From Leptolinea sp964397625 (GTDB lineage: Bacteria > Chloroflexota > Anaerolineae > Anaerolineales > Anaerolineaceae), in the NCBI GenBank assembly GCA_964397625.1, contig CAYNJT010000008.1, positions 1 to 64,000 on the forward strand: a DNA stretch of 64,000 bases, in the 5' to 3' direction. Both the position numbers and the translations under genes were made by a program. Shown here in pieces: positions 43,018-50,172 of the stretch (positions are counted from its first letter, which is position 1; every line of letters begins with the position of its first letter). The notes under the pieces are model-generated. The model was not told where the DNA came from. It saw nothing but the letters and a program-made list of their open reading frames with translations, and did not search any database.

Positions 43018-43439
43018 GCGGAATAGCCTTTCTCGCCATCCGGATAATCGTTTCCTTAATGTTGTACGCGTTTCTTGGAACAGCGATCTACATACTGTGG
43101 CAAGACTTGCAAATGCAGGCTGAGTTGGTGAAAGCCGCCCAGATTCCTTTGTTGACAGTGTCACCAATAAATAACGACCTGAATACCATGGAGTTTAATG
43201 TCCCTGAGGTGATTCTCGGCCGTGATCCGCTATGCAATTGCACAATAGCCGATGAGACAGTCTCTTCACGGCATGCCCGGTTGAGTTATCACCACAACCA
43301 ATGGTGGCTGGAAGATATGAATTCCACCAACGGCACTTTTTTAAATGATGATCGAGTATACACCCCGACGGTGGTTATTTCCGGAGATGAGATCCGCTGT
43401 GGTCAGGTTGTCCTAAAAATCCTGATTACACCTAAGTAA
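43014..43439 (+). CDS. FhaB-like membrane-anchored FHA protein
   Basis: 141 residues: one N-terminal transmembrane helix (about 5-27), short linker and an FHA domain (VPEVILGRDPLCNCTIADETVSSRHARL; DMNSTNGTFLN). Matches FhaB/FipA-type architecture. Coupled to the FhaA-like gene. Ser/Thr kinases that would make the ligand are not in the window. Confidence 0.85.
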   Translation: MSGIAFLAIRIIVSLMLYAFLGTAIYILWQDLQMQAELVKAAQIPLLTVSPINNDLNTMEFNVPEVILGRDPLCNCTIADETVSSRHARLSYHHNQWWLEDMNSTNGTFLNDDRVYTPTVVISGDEIRCGQVVLKILITPK

Positions 43440-44217
43440 GTGGTTTGCGCGCCAGCATGACCAGCGATGATCCAAATGGCAATTTTCGGCCGTAAGATAG
43501 CCAGGCAGATTCAAGGCTTAAAACCGCACACACAATTTCATTTACAACTGGAATGATTCGAAATTCTTTTTCGGCCTGATGTTGAACCTGCAAGTCCTGT
43601 GAAGCAATGGCTGTGTCTATCGCTTTTCTCCCCAGCCAAATGGCAGGATAGGTTATGGCTATATATGGTGAGAGAAATTCTTCTATGAATCCAGCCGGTA
43701 ATATGGTTTGACGCAAACCATCCAGGGTATACCGGCGGACATGACGGCTGGCGAGATCAAAATAACTCCATAAACGGGGGTCGGCTGGCACTGTTACCAT
43801 GAACAGACCACCCGGTTTGACCAGGTGGAAAATCTGTCGGACAACAGACTGGTCTTCTTTAATATGTTCAAGAACATCAAACATTCCAACCAGGTCAAAT
43901 TTCATTTTCAACGGCGGCGAAGCCAGGTCAGCCTGAATCAATCTGCATTGTGTTCTTTGGCGGGCAAACCGCAAGCCCTCCGAAAAAAGATCCATTCCGG
44001 TCAGATTTGCAGATGGAAATTCTTTCTCCAATGATTGCAGTACATTTCCTGTTCCGCAGCCTACTTCAAGAATGGCTGGTTTATTGATATCAACCAGGGC
44101 TTTTCGCGCCAACGAACTAATAACTTTGTTCCTGGCAACAAACCAGAAATGCTTCTCCTCCGCCGCGAAGAGGGGTTCAAAATAATGCGGATCATAACTT
44201 TCTTTTGATGGACTCAT
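43432..44217 (-). CDS. Class I SAM-dependent methyltransferase
   Basis: 261 residues. SAM motif I AILEVGCGTGNVL, post-motif acidic GMDLF, and DLVGMFDVLEHIKED in the UbiE/COQ5-like arrangement. The C-terminal region carries a hydrophobic stretch. Starts divergently from the MTA phosphorylase gene and overlaps the FHA gene end by eight bases. Substrate unknown. Confidence 0.85.
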   Translation of the reverse strand: MSPSKESYDPHYFEPLFAAEEKHFWFVARNKVISSLARKALVDINKPAILEVGCGTGNVLQSLEKEFPSANLTGMDLFSEGLRFARQRTQCRLIQADLASPPLKMKFDLVGMFDVLEHIKEDQSVVRQIFHLVKPGGLFMVTVPADPRLWSYFDLASRHVRRYTLDGLRQTILPAGFIEEFLSPYIAITYPAIWLGRKAIDTAIASQDLQVQHQAEKEFRIIPVVNEIVCAVLSLESAWLSYGRKLPFGSSLVMLARKPLT

Positions 44218-44318
44218 ATGAGGACCAAGTATATCATCCTACTCTTATCCTTCATTTTGCGGGCAATTCTTGTGCTATGATTCAGATACTACTTTACAGC
44301 CAGAGCGATGGAGGGATT

Positions 44319-45191
44319 ATGTCTAACTCACCCGTTTTAGGTGTGATTGGTGGATCAGGTCTGTACGCTGTTTCATCACTGAAAGATGCTGAATCGATTG
44401 AAATCGACACTCCATTTGGCAAACCCAGCGCGCCACTGGTTTCGGGGGTAATGAATGGAAAGAGGGTTGTTTTTCTCGCTCGTCACGGCCTGGGACACAC
44501 CATCATGCCATCTGAAGTGAATTACCGCGCGAATATTTACGCGTTGAAATCAATGGGAGTTCCGCGAATTGTGAGCATCAGTGCCTGTGGTTCTCTGCGG
44601 GAAGATTACGCTCCTGGTGAGATTATCATTCCTGACCAGGTATTCGATTTCACCCGCGCCGGACGTGCGCATACATTCTTTGGGGATGGTCTGGTTGTGC
44701 ATGTAGGCACAGCCAACCCGTACTGCGAAGACTTAAACGCGCGAGTTTTTCAGGCTGTCTCTCAAACCGGTGTGGTCACTCATGCCGGCGGCACACTCAT
44801 CACTGTCGAAGGACCGCGCTTTTCAACGCGCGCGGAATCGAATTTATTCCGCGCCTGGGGAATGTCCATTATTGGGATGACCGCCTGCCCGGAGGTGTTT
44901 CTGGCCAGAGAAGCAGAAATGTGCTATACAACCATGGCTCACGTTACAGACTATGATGTCTGGCGGACGTCCACTGAGCCGGTTAGTGTGGAAATGATCA
45001 TTCAAACGTTGAATAAGAACACTGATGCCGCCAAACAGGCATTGGAAAACCTGGTGGAAATTTTACCGGAAGCTCAGACCTGCGGCTGCGGCGAAGCACT
45101 AAAAGATACCATTATTACCAATCCCGGCCGGATTCAAAGTGATACCCGCCGGAAATTACGCCTGTTAGTTGATAAATACCTGCCGAGTTGA
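44319..45191 (+). CDS. mtnP: S-methyl-5'-thioadenosine phosphorylase
   Basis: 290 residues from ATG 44319 with GGAGGG upstream. GVIGGSGLY phosphate loop, RHGLGHTIMPSEVNYRANI, SACGSLREDYAPGEIIIPDQ, and GMTACPEVFLAREAE with the substrate Met/Asp region. Splits MTA into adenine and MTR-1-P for methionine salvage. Its TGA overlaps the TTG start of the SEDS-PBP gene. Confidence 0.94.
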   Translation: MSNSPVLGVIGGSGLYAVSSLKDAESIEIDTPFGKPSAPLVSGVMNGKRVVFLARHGLGHTIMPSEVNYRANIYALKSMGVPRIVSISACGSLREDYAPGEIIIPDQVFDFTRAGRAHTFFGDGLVVHVGTANPYCEDLNARVFQAVSQTGVVTHAGGTLITVEGPRFSTRAESNLFRAWGMSIIGMTACPEVFLAREAEMCYTTMAHVTDYDVWRTSTEPVSVEMIIQTLNKNTDAAKQALENLVEILPEAQTCGCGEALKDTIITNPGRIQSDTRRKLRLLVDKYLPS

Positions 45192-47794
45192 ATCGATTTT
45201 TTCCCGCCACAAGTGCCTATCATAATCAGGTTGAAAGCCGCCTGCTAACCCTGGCAAGCTGGTTCCTTTTTTTCTATGGAACGGCCATCACGCTTTCTCC
45301 CGCGGCCCGGATGCATTCCTGGCAGGTTGCCTACCGTTGGGATCACTGGATTGGTTTTTCTGTCTGGCTGGTCGGCACGGCGATCGTATTTCGTGGGTTA
45401 AATAAAACGCTGCCCGATCGTGACCCGTTCATCTTCCCACTGGTAATGATATTATGCGGCTGGGGTTTATTGGAGATCTGGCGGTTGTCTGCCGCTTTCG
45501 GAATGCGTCAAACGGTCTGGCTGGCGGTATGTCAGGCAACACTGCTGGTATTGTCATCCAGACCCGCGTTCCTTGACCTTCTGAGACGGTATAAATATCT
45601 TTGGCTGGCAGGGGGGCTGACATTAACCGCCCTGACATTTTTTATTGGAACATACCCGGGAGGGAACGGGCCGCACCTTTGGCTGGGTTTATTTGGTCTG
45701 TATTTGCAACCTTCGGAACCCCTTAAGTTATTGTTGATCGTTTATCTATCGGCGTACCTTGCGGATCTTCATTTTCTAAAGCTTGGAATACTGCAATGGT
45801 TGATGCCGGCTTTGGTTATTCTTTCGGCATCATTGTTGATTCTTCTTACGCAGCGCGACCTGGGTACTGCGACAATTTTTATTCTTCTTTTCTCATTCAT
45901 CATCTACCTTGCAACCGGACGGCGGCGAACATTATTGATCAGCCTGATGATCATTGCGGCGGCTGGTCTTTTGGGGTACCAACTGTTTGATGTGATCCGG
46001 GTACGCGTGGACGGTTGGATCAATCCGTGGTTGGATCCATCCGGCAGGTCGTACCAAATCGTTCAATCCATCATTGCCGTTGGCAGCGGTGGAGTTATTG
46101 GGCATGGGCCGGGTCTCGGCAGCCCGGGGCTAATACCTGTAGCCCAATCCGATTTTATATACTCTGCCATCGCGGAAGAAACCGGTTTGATCGGTACCAT
46201 TGGCCTGCTGGTGATCCTCGGCTTGATATTCAGCCGTGGTTTATCCATTGCCCTGCACGCGGCGGATACCTATCGAAGAAACCTTGCTGCCGGAATTTCC
46301 ATATATCTCGTTATTCAGAGTGTGTTTATTATAGGCGGCAACATCAGATTACTGCCTTTAAGCGGGGTAACCCTGCCTTTTGTTTCATACGGCGGCTCGT
46401 CAATGCTAACAGGGATTCTCGGAGTGTGGATACTCCTGGTCATCTCAAACCAATCAGGACATCAACCGGTGAGCAATTTGCGGGTTGAACCATATCTGAT
46501 CTCAGGGGCATTAATTCTGGCAGCCTTGGCTGGCGCGGCCCTGGTTTCCGGGTGGTGGGCGGTTATCCGATCAGCCGATCTTGTTGAGCGGGTCGATAAT
46601 CCACGCAGGTCAATTGCTGAGCGTTATGTGCAACGCGGATCATTGGTGGATCGTTCTGGGAATCCCATCAGCCGGTCTGTGGGTATCTCTGGTGATTTCA
46701 AACGGGAGTATTTGTTTCCCGGTCTGGCTGCCACCACCGGGTATTCCCACCCGGTATATGGCCTGAGCGGGTTGGAACAATCGTATGATGCCTACCTGCG
46801 CGGAACACAGGGCAATCCATCCATGTCAATCTGGACTAATCAGCTCCTCTACGGTCAACCCCCGAAAGGATTGGATATCCGGCTCAGTATTGATATTGAA
46901 ATTCAGAGGATGACAGACAAGGCTTTGACCGGAAAAAAAGGCGCGGTCGTGTTGATGAATGCTCAGACCGGCGAAATTCTTGCGCTTTCGTCACAACCCG
47001 GTTTTGACCCAAATACCTTGGATGAAAATTGGTTGACCTGGACAACCAGCAAAAACAGCCCATTGATCAACCGTGCCACACAGGGCGCATACCCGATTGG
47101 CACAGCCATAAATCCTTTCGTTCTCGCTGCCCAACCTGAAGAGATATCCCTTAAATCAAAACCGGAACAAACCACTCTGGATGGTTTTGGATGCGCATTA
47201 TCTGTTCCTGATTCACCGACCTGGGGTGAAGCTTTAATTGCTGGCTGCCCGGGAACATCCCTGGATCTACTCGATCATATGCCCAATCGTCAACTTGAAG
47301 ATATTTATGAAGCCAGTGGTTTCTTCAGCCTGCCTGATGTCCTTTTACCTCAAGTTCCCGCAGAAACAATGAAAGTTTTAGACCGCAAGGATGCCATACT
47401 GGGAAGCCACAATGCCAGGGTTTCCCCGTTACAGATGGTTCTGGCAGCTTCGGCTTTGACCAATAATGGCGATCGACCGGCTCCGCGGATTGCCATGGCG
47501 GTGAATACCCCGGCGCAGGGCTGGGTGATCTTACCTGCCGGGCAGAAAATTCAGGCGTATAACACCAAAGGCATCAAGCTTGCTTTAACCCTGATGGCTG
47601 ATGAATCATCGCCTTACTGGCGCACAACAGCCAGCGTTCCCACCAGAGATGGGCAGGTATTCTGGTTTGTTGCCGGAACCACGCCGGAATGGCAGGGAAC
47701 ACCATTCGCATTGGCCATTATCATGGAAGAAGGTACCGCAAAATCAACCACCGCTATGGGGCTTGATTTACTGAATTCAGTTATGCTGCAGTAA
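45188..47794 (+). CDS. SEDS (RodA/FtsW) polymerase fused to a class B PBP with lost transpeptidase motifs
   Basis: 868 residues from TTG overlapping the MTA phosphorylase stop. Residues about 20-425 are a SEDS glycosyltransferase with about 10-11 helices; VGSGGVIGHGPGLG and PVAQSDFIYSAIAEE (Asp322, equivalent to the catalytic RodA Asp) and SYGGSSML are intact. A helix (about 435-460) leads to a PBP dimerisation start RGSLVDRSGNPIS and a transpeptidase-like fold. There SxxK reads TAIN (Thr639, Asn642 in YPIGTAINPF), SxN reads GCP (686-688), and KTG reads RTT (812-814). Lipid II polymerisation should therefore be retained but cross-linking lost. Such fusions are known; loss of all three motifs is unusual. 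Confidence 0.9.
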   Translation: MNRFFPATSAYHNQVESRLLTLASWFLFFYGTAITLSPAARMHSWQVAYRWDHWIGFSVWLVGTAIVFRGLNKTLPDRDPFIFPLVMILCGWGLLEIWRLSAAFGMRQTVWLAVCQATLLVLSSRPAFLDLLRRYKYLWLAGGLTLTALTFFIGTYPGGNGPHLWLGLFGLYLQPSEPLKLLLIVYLSAYLADLHFLKLGILQWLMPALVILSASLLILLTQRDLGTATIFILLFSFIIYLATGRRRTLLISLMIIAAAGLLGYQLFDVIRVRVDGWINPWLDPSGRSYQIVQSIIAVGSGGVIGHGPGLGSPGLIPVAQSDFIYSAIAEETGLIGTIGLLVILGLIFSRGLSIALHAADTYRRNLAAGISIYLVIQSVFIIGGNIRLLPLSGVTLPFVSYGGSSMLTGILGVWILLVISNQSGHQPVSNLRVEPYLISGALILAALAGAALVSGWWAVIRSADLVERVDNPRRSIAERYVQRGSLVDRSGNPISRSVGISGDFKREYLFPGLAATTGYSHPVYGLSGLEQSYDAYLRGTQGNPSMSIWTNQLLYGQPPKGLDIRLSIDIEIQRMTDKALTGKKGAVVLMNAQTGEILALSSQPGFDPNTLDENWLTWTTSKNSPLINRATQGAYPIGTAINPFVLAAQPEEISLKSKPEQTTLDGFGCALSVPDSPTWGEALIAGCPGTSLDLLDHMPNRQLEDIYEASGFFSLPDVLLPQVPAETMKVLDRKDAILGSHNARVSPLQMVLAASALTNNGDRPAPRIAMAVNTPAQGWVILPAGQKIQAYNTKGIKLALTLMADESSPYWRTTASVPTRDGQVFWFVAGTTPEWQGTPFALAIIMEEGTAKSTTAMGLDLLNSVMLQ

Positions 47795-47811
47795 AACCAG
47801 CGGATTGAACC

Positions 47812-49029
47812 TTAGTTGAATTTGATCCTGACAAAATGGCGTTTGCCAACCTGCAGAACACCCTCATGTTCCAGCGGGATTTTCCCATCCGCAAGAATCT
47901 GTCCGTCCAGTTTGACGCCTTTTTGATCCAGAAGACGGCGGCCATCGCTGCGTGAGGCCACGAGCTGGCAGGCTACCAGGACATCCAGCAGGGATTGATC
48001 GCGTGAAATTGACATTTCCGGCATTTCATCGGGAATATCGTGCTTTTGGAACAGACGGACAAAGGATTCTTGCGCCTGGTCGGCTTCCGCTTCTCCATAA
48101 AAAGAGGCTGTGACCTCGCGTGCCAGTTTCATCTTGGCATCCCGGGGGTGGAGAACGCCGGTTTTTAGACCATCTTCCATTGATTTGATATCGGCAGGAG
48201 TCCAACGGGTTACCAGACGAGAATAGGTTGGCATGGCTGCGTCAGGAATGCTCATCACTTTACCAAACATATCCGGGGCATCCGTGTTGATGGGAATGTG
48301 GTTGCCCAGGGATTTACTCATCTTTACGGAACCATCCGTCCCCGGCAGGATACCCAGGATTATGGCAATATTCGGTTTCTCGCCCATATAGGTCATCACT
48401 TTACGGGCTGCTGTCACAATGTTGAAGAGCTGATCAGTACCTCCCACCTGCACATCCGAGCGCATGGCATAGGCGTCATACCCCTGCATAATGGAGTAAA
48501 AGGTTTCATGCAGGTAAATGGCGTCACCTTTTTCCCAACGAAGCTTGAAGTTTTCACGGGTAAGGAATTGCTGAACGGTGAAATTGGACGCCAGTTTAAT
48601 CAAATCTGCGAAGGTCAACTTGGATAACCAGTCCGCGTTATACCGAATAATTGTCTTTTTTGGATCGAGGATGCGAAAAGCCTGTTCGGCGTAAGTACGC
48701 CCGTTTTCCGCGACTTCTTCGGGGGTTAATTGCGGGCGGAGAATATCTTTATCCGAGGGGTCACCGATCAATGAGGTGAAATTGCCGATCAGGAAGGTGA
48801 CTTCATGTCCGCAATCCTGGAACTGACGCAGTTTGTTCATGGGCACGGTATGCCCCAGGTGAAGGTCGGCTTTGCGGGGATCAAAACCGCAGTAGATACG
48901 AAGAGGGCGGTGTTCTTTTTCGGCTTCAACCAACCGTTGACGAAGCTCGGTCTTCATGGCTTGCTTAAGCGCTTCATCTCCATATTCCGTTCCCTGCATA
49001 AACAGTTCTACTTGATCGTCGATATTCAC
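47812..49029 (-). CDS. tyrS: Tyrosyl-tRNA synthetase
   Basis: About 405 residues from GTG 49029, which has GGAGG eight bases upstream; the in-frame GTG at 49041 would contain that SD. Class I signature HLGH, YSIMQGYDAYAMRSDVQVGGTDQ tyrosine-binding region, KMSKSLGNHIP, and a C-terminal S4 RNA-binding domain (LLDVLVACQLVASRSDGRRLL). TyrZ-like subclass by size and motifs. It has a short leader with a hairpin, not a T-box. Confidence 0.95.
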   Translation of the reverse strand: MNIDDQVELFMQGTEYGDEALKQAMKTELRQRLVEAEKEHRPLRIYCGFDPRKADLHLGHTVPMNKLRQFQDCGHEVTFLIGNFTSLIGDPSDKDILRPQLTPEEVAENGRTYAEQAFRILDPKKTIIRYNADWLSKLTFADLIKLASNFTVQQFLTRENFKLRWEKGDAIYLHETFYSIMQGYDAYAMRSDVQVGGTDQLFNIVTAARKVMTYMGEKPNIAIILGILPGTDGSVKMSKSLGNHIPINTDAPDMFGKVMSIPDAAMPTYSRLVTRWTPADIKSMEDGLKTGVLHPRDAKMKLAREVTASFYGEAEADQAQESFVRLFQKHDIPDEMPEMSISRDQSLLDVLVACQLVASRSDGRRLLDQKGVKLDGQILADGKIPLEHEGVLQVGKRHFVRIKFN

Positions 49030-49049
49030 TTCAGCCTCCACACAGGAAA

Positions 49050-49088
49050 AGCGCCAGACGGCGCTGGATTTTTCTCGCTCAGATTATA
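49050..49088 (-). promoter_or_regulatory. tyrS leader: -10 box and GC hairpin
   Basis: Minus strand: TATAAT (49088-49083), then the hairpin AGCGCC gtct GGCGCT (49065-49050) followed by TTTTCC, 20 bases before the GTG. It may be a leader terminator or end the upstream epimerase transcript. Too short for a T-box. Confidence 0.45.
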
Positions 49089-49143
49089 CCAGCATGAGCT
49101 TATCCAGTTGGCTGACAGGTATTCGAAGGGTGTACACCATCCA

Positions 49144-50061
49144 TTATCGTGGATGGATCTGGCGGAGGGCGGATTCCAGAGAAGGATATTTGAAAGAATA
49201 ATGCGATTCTCTGGTCAATCGTTCTGGCACCACCCTTTGCCCGTCCAAAATTAGGGTGGACATTTCACCCAGTACCGTGCGAAGCGCGAACGCCGGAACA
49301 GGAAGCCATGATGGTCGGTGGATTACTTTCCCCAATATTTGCGCGAATTCAAAATTCCTTACCGGATTCGGTGCTGTGAAATTATAAACCCCTGAAGCCT
49401 CCGGTTTTTCAAGCAGAAACAGAATCCCTTCCACAAGATCGGTCAGATGTATCCACGAATACACCTGGCGGCCATTCCCCATAGGCCCGCCGAGGAAAAA
49501 CCGGAAAGGCAGTTCGAGGCGTGACAAGACACCTCCTTTTGGTGAAAGCACCAACCCGGCGCGGATAATCAAACGGCGAACACCCAGATCCTCCACCCGG
49601 GATGTGCTTTTCTCCCATTCCCGGCAGATGCCGGCCAACCGGTCAGATCCGGAAGGGGCGGATTCATCCAGTCTATCCGGATCATTGGGCGATTGTGTGC
49701 CGTAAAAGCCAATGGCTGACATTTGAACAAAGGCTGAGGGGCGATGTGGCGCCCGGTAAATCGCTTCGGCCAGCAATTCTCCGGAATAAACACGGCTCTC
49801 GCGGATCTGCGTCAACCGTCTGGCAGACCAACGCCCCGCGCCAATGTTATCACCGGCCAGATGGATGATCCAATCCGCTTTGGATACCCACTCCATCCAT
49901 GGCCCCGGGTGAATACCATCCCAAAGGACACTTTCGCCAAACCGGCTTTGATAATCCGCCTGGCGAGTCAGAATCGCCACCTGGTGCCCGCGTGTTTGTA
50001 ACTCTCTGGCCATGGCTGAGCCAATCATTCCGCTGCCGCCGCTGATAAGTACTGTAGACAT
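49144..50061 (-). CDS. TIGR01777 family NAD(P)-dependent epimerase (YfcH-like)
   Basis: 305 residues. Rossmann motif ISGGSGMIGSAM at 6-17, the WDGIHPG stretch, VQMSAIGFYG, SWIHLTDLVEGI and the C-terminal domain (LPVPAFALRTVLGEMSTLIL DGQRVVPERL, DUF1731). Function within the cell is undetermined; often called sugar nucleotide epimerase. SD AGGAGA. Confidence 0.9.
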   Translation of the reverse strand: MSTVLISGGSGMIGSAMARELQTRGHQVAILTRQADYQSRFGESVLWDGIHPGPWMEWVSKADWIIHLAGDNIGAGRWSARRLTQIRESRVYSGELLAEAIYRAPHRPSAFVQMSAIGFYGTQSPNDPDRLDESAPSGSDRLAGICREWEKSTSRVEDLGVRRLIIRAGLVLSPKGGVLSRLELPFRFFLGGPMGNGRQVYSWIHLTDLVEGILFLLEKPEASGVYNFTAPNPVRNFEFAQILGKVIHRPSWLPVPAFALRTVLGEMSTLILDGQRVVPERLTRESHYSFKYPSLESALRQIHPR

Positions 50062-50160
50062 AACATTCTCCTTCGTCTATTGTACATAATCGAGCGTAAA
50101 AGCATACTGGCTGCATCATGACATTCTGGATATTGAGAAACTTGAAAAAGGGAAATAAGG

Positions 50161-50166
50161 TAAAAT
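50161..50166 (+). promoter_or_regulatory. -10-like box (TAAAAT) 6 nt before recG start
   Basis: TAAAAT, TTTCAA, ATG (50173). No convincing -35 at 16-18 bases, so weaker than the other leaderless cases. No SD at a usable distance. Confidence 0.35.
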
Positions 50167-50172
50167 TTTCAA

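Noticed and set aside
49042..49143. T-box riboswitch upstream of tyrS
   Set aside because: The leader from the -10 box to the start is only about 50 bases, with one small hairpin and no T-box sequence.
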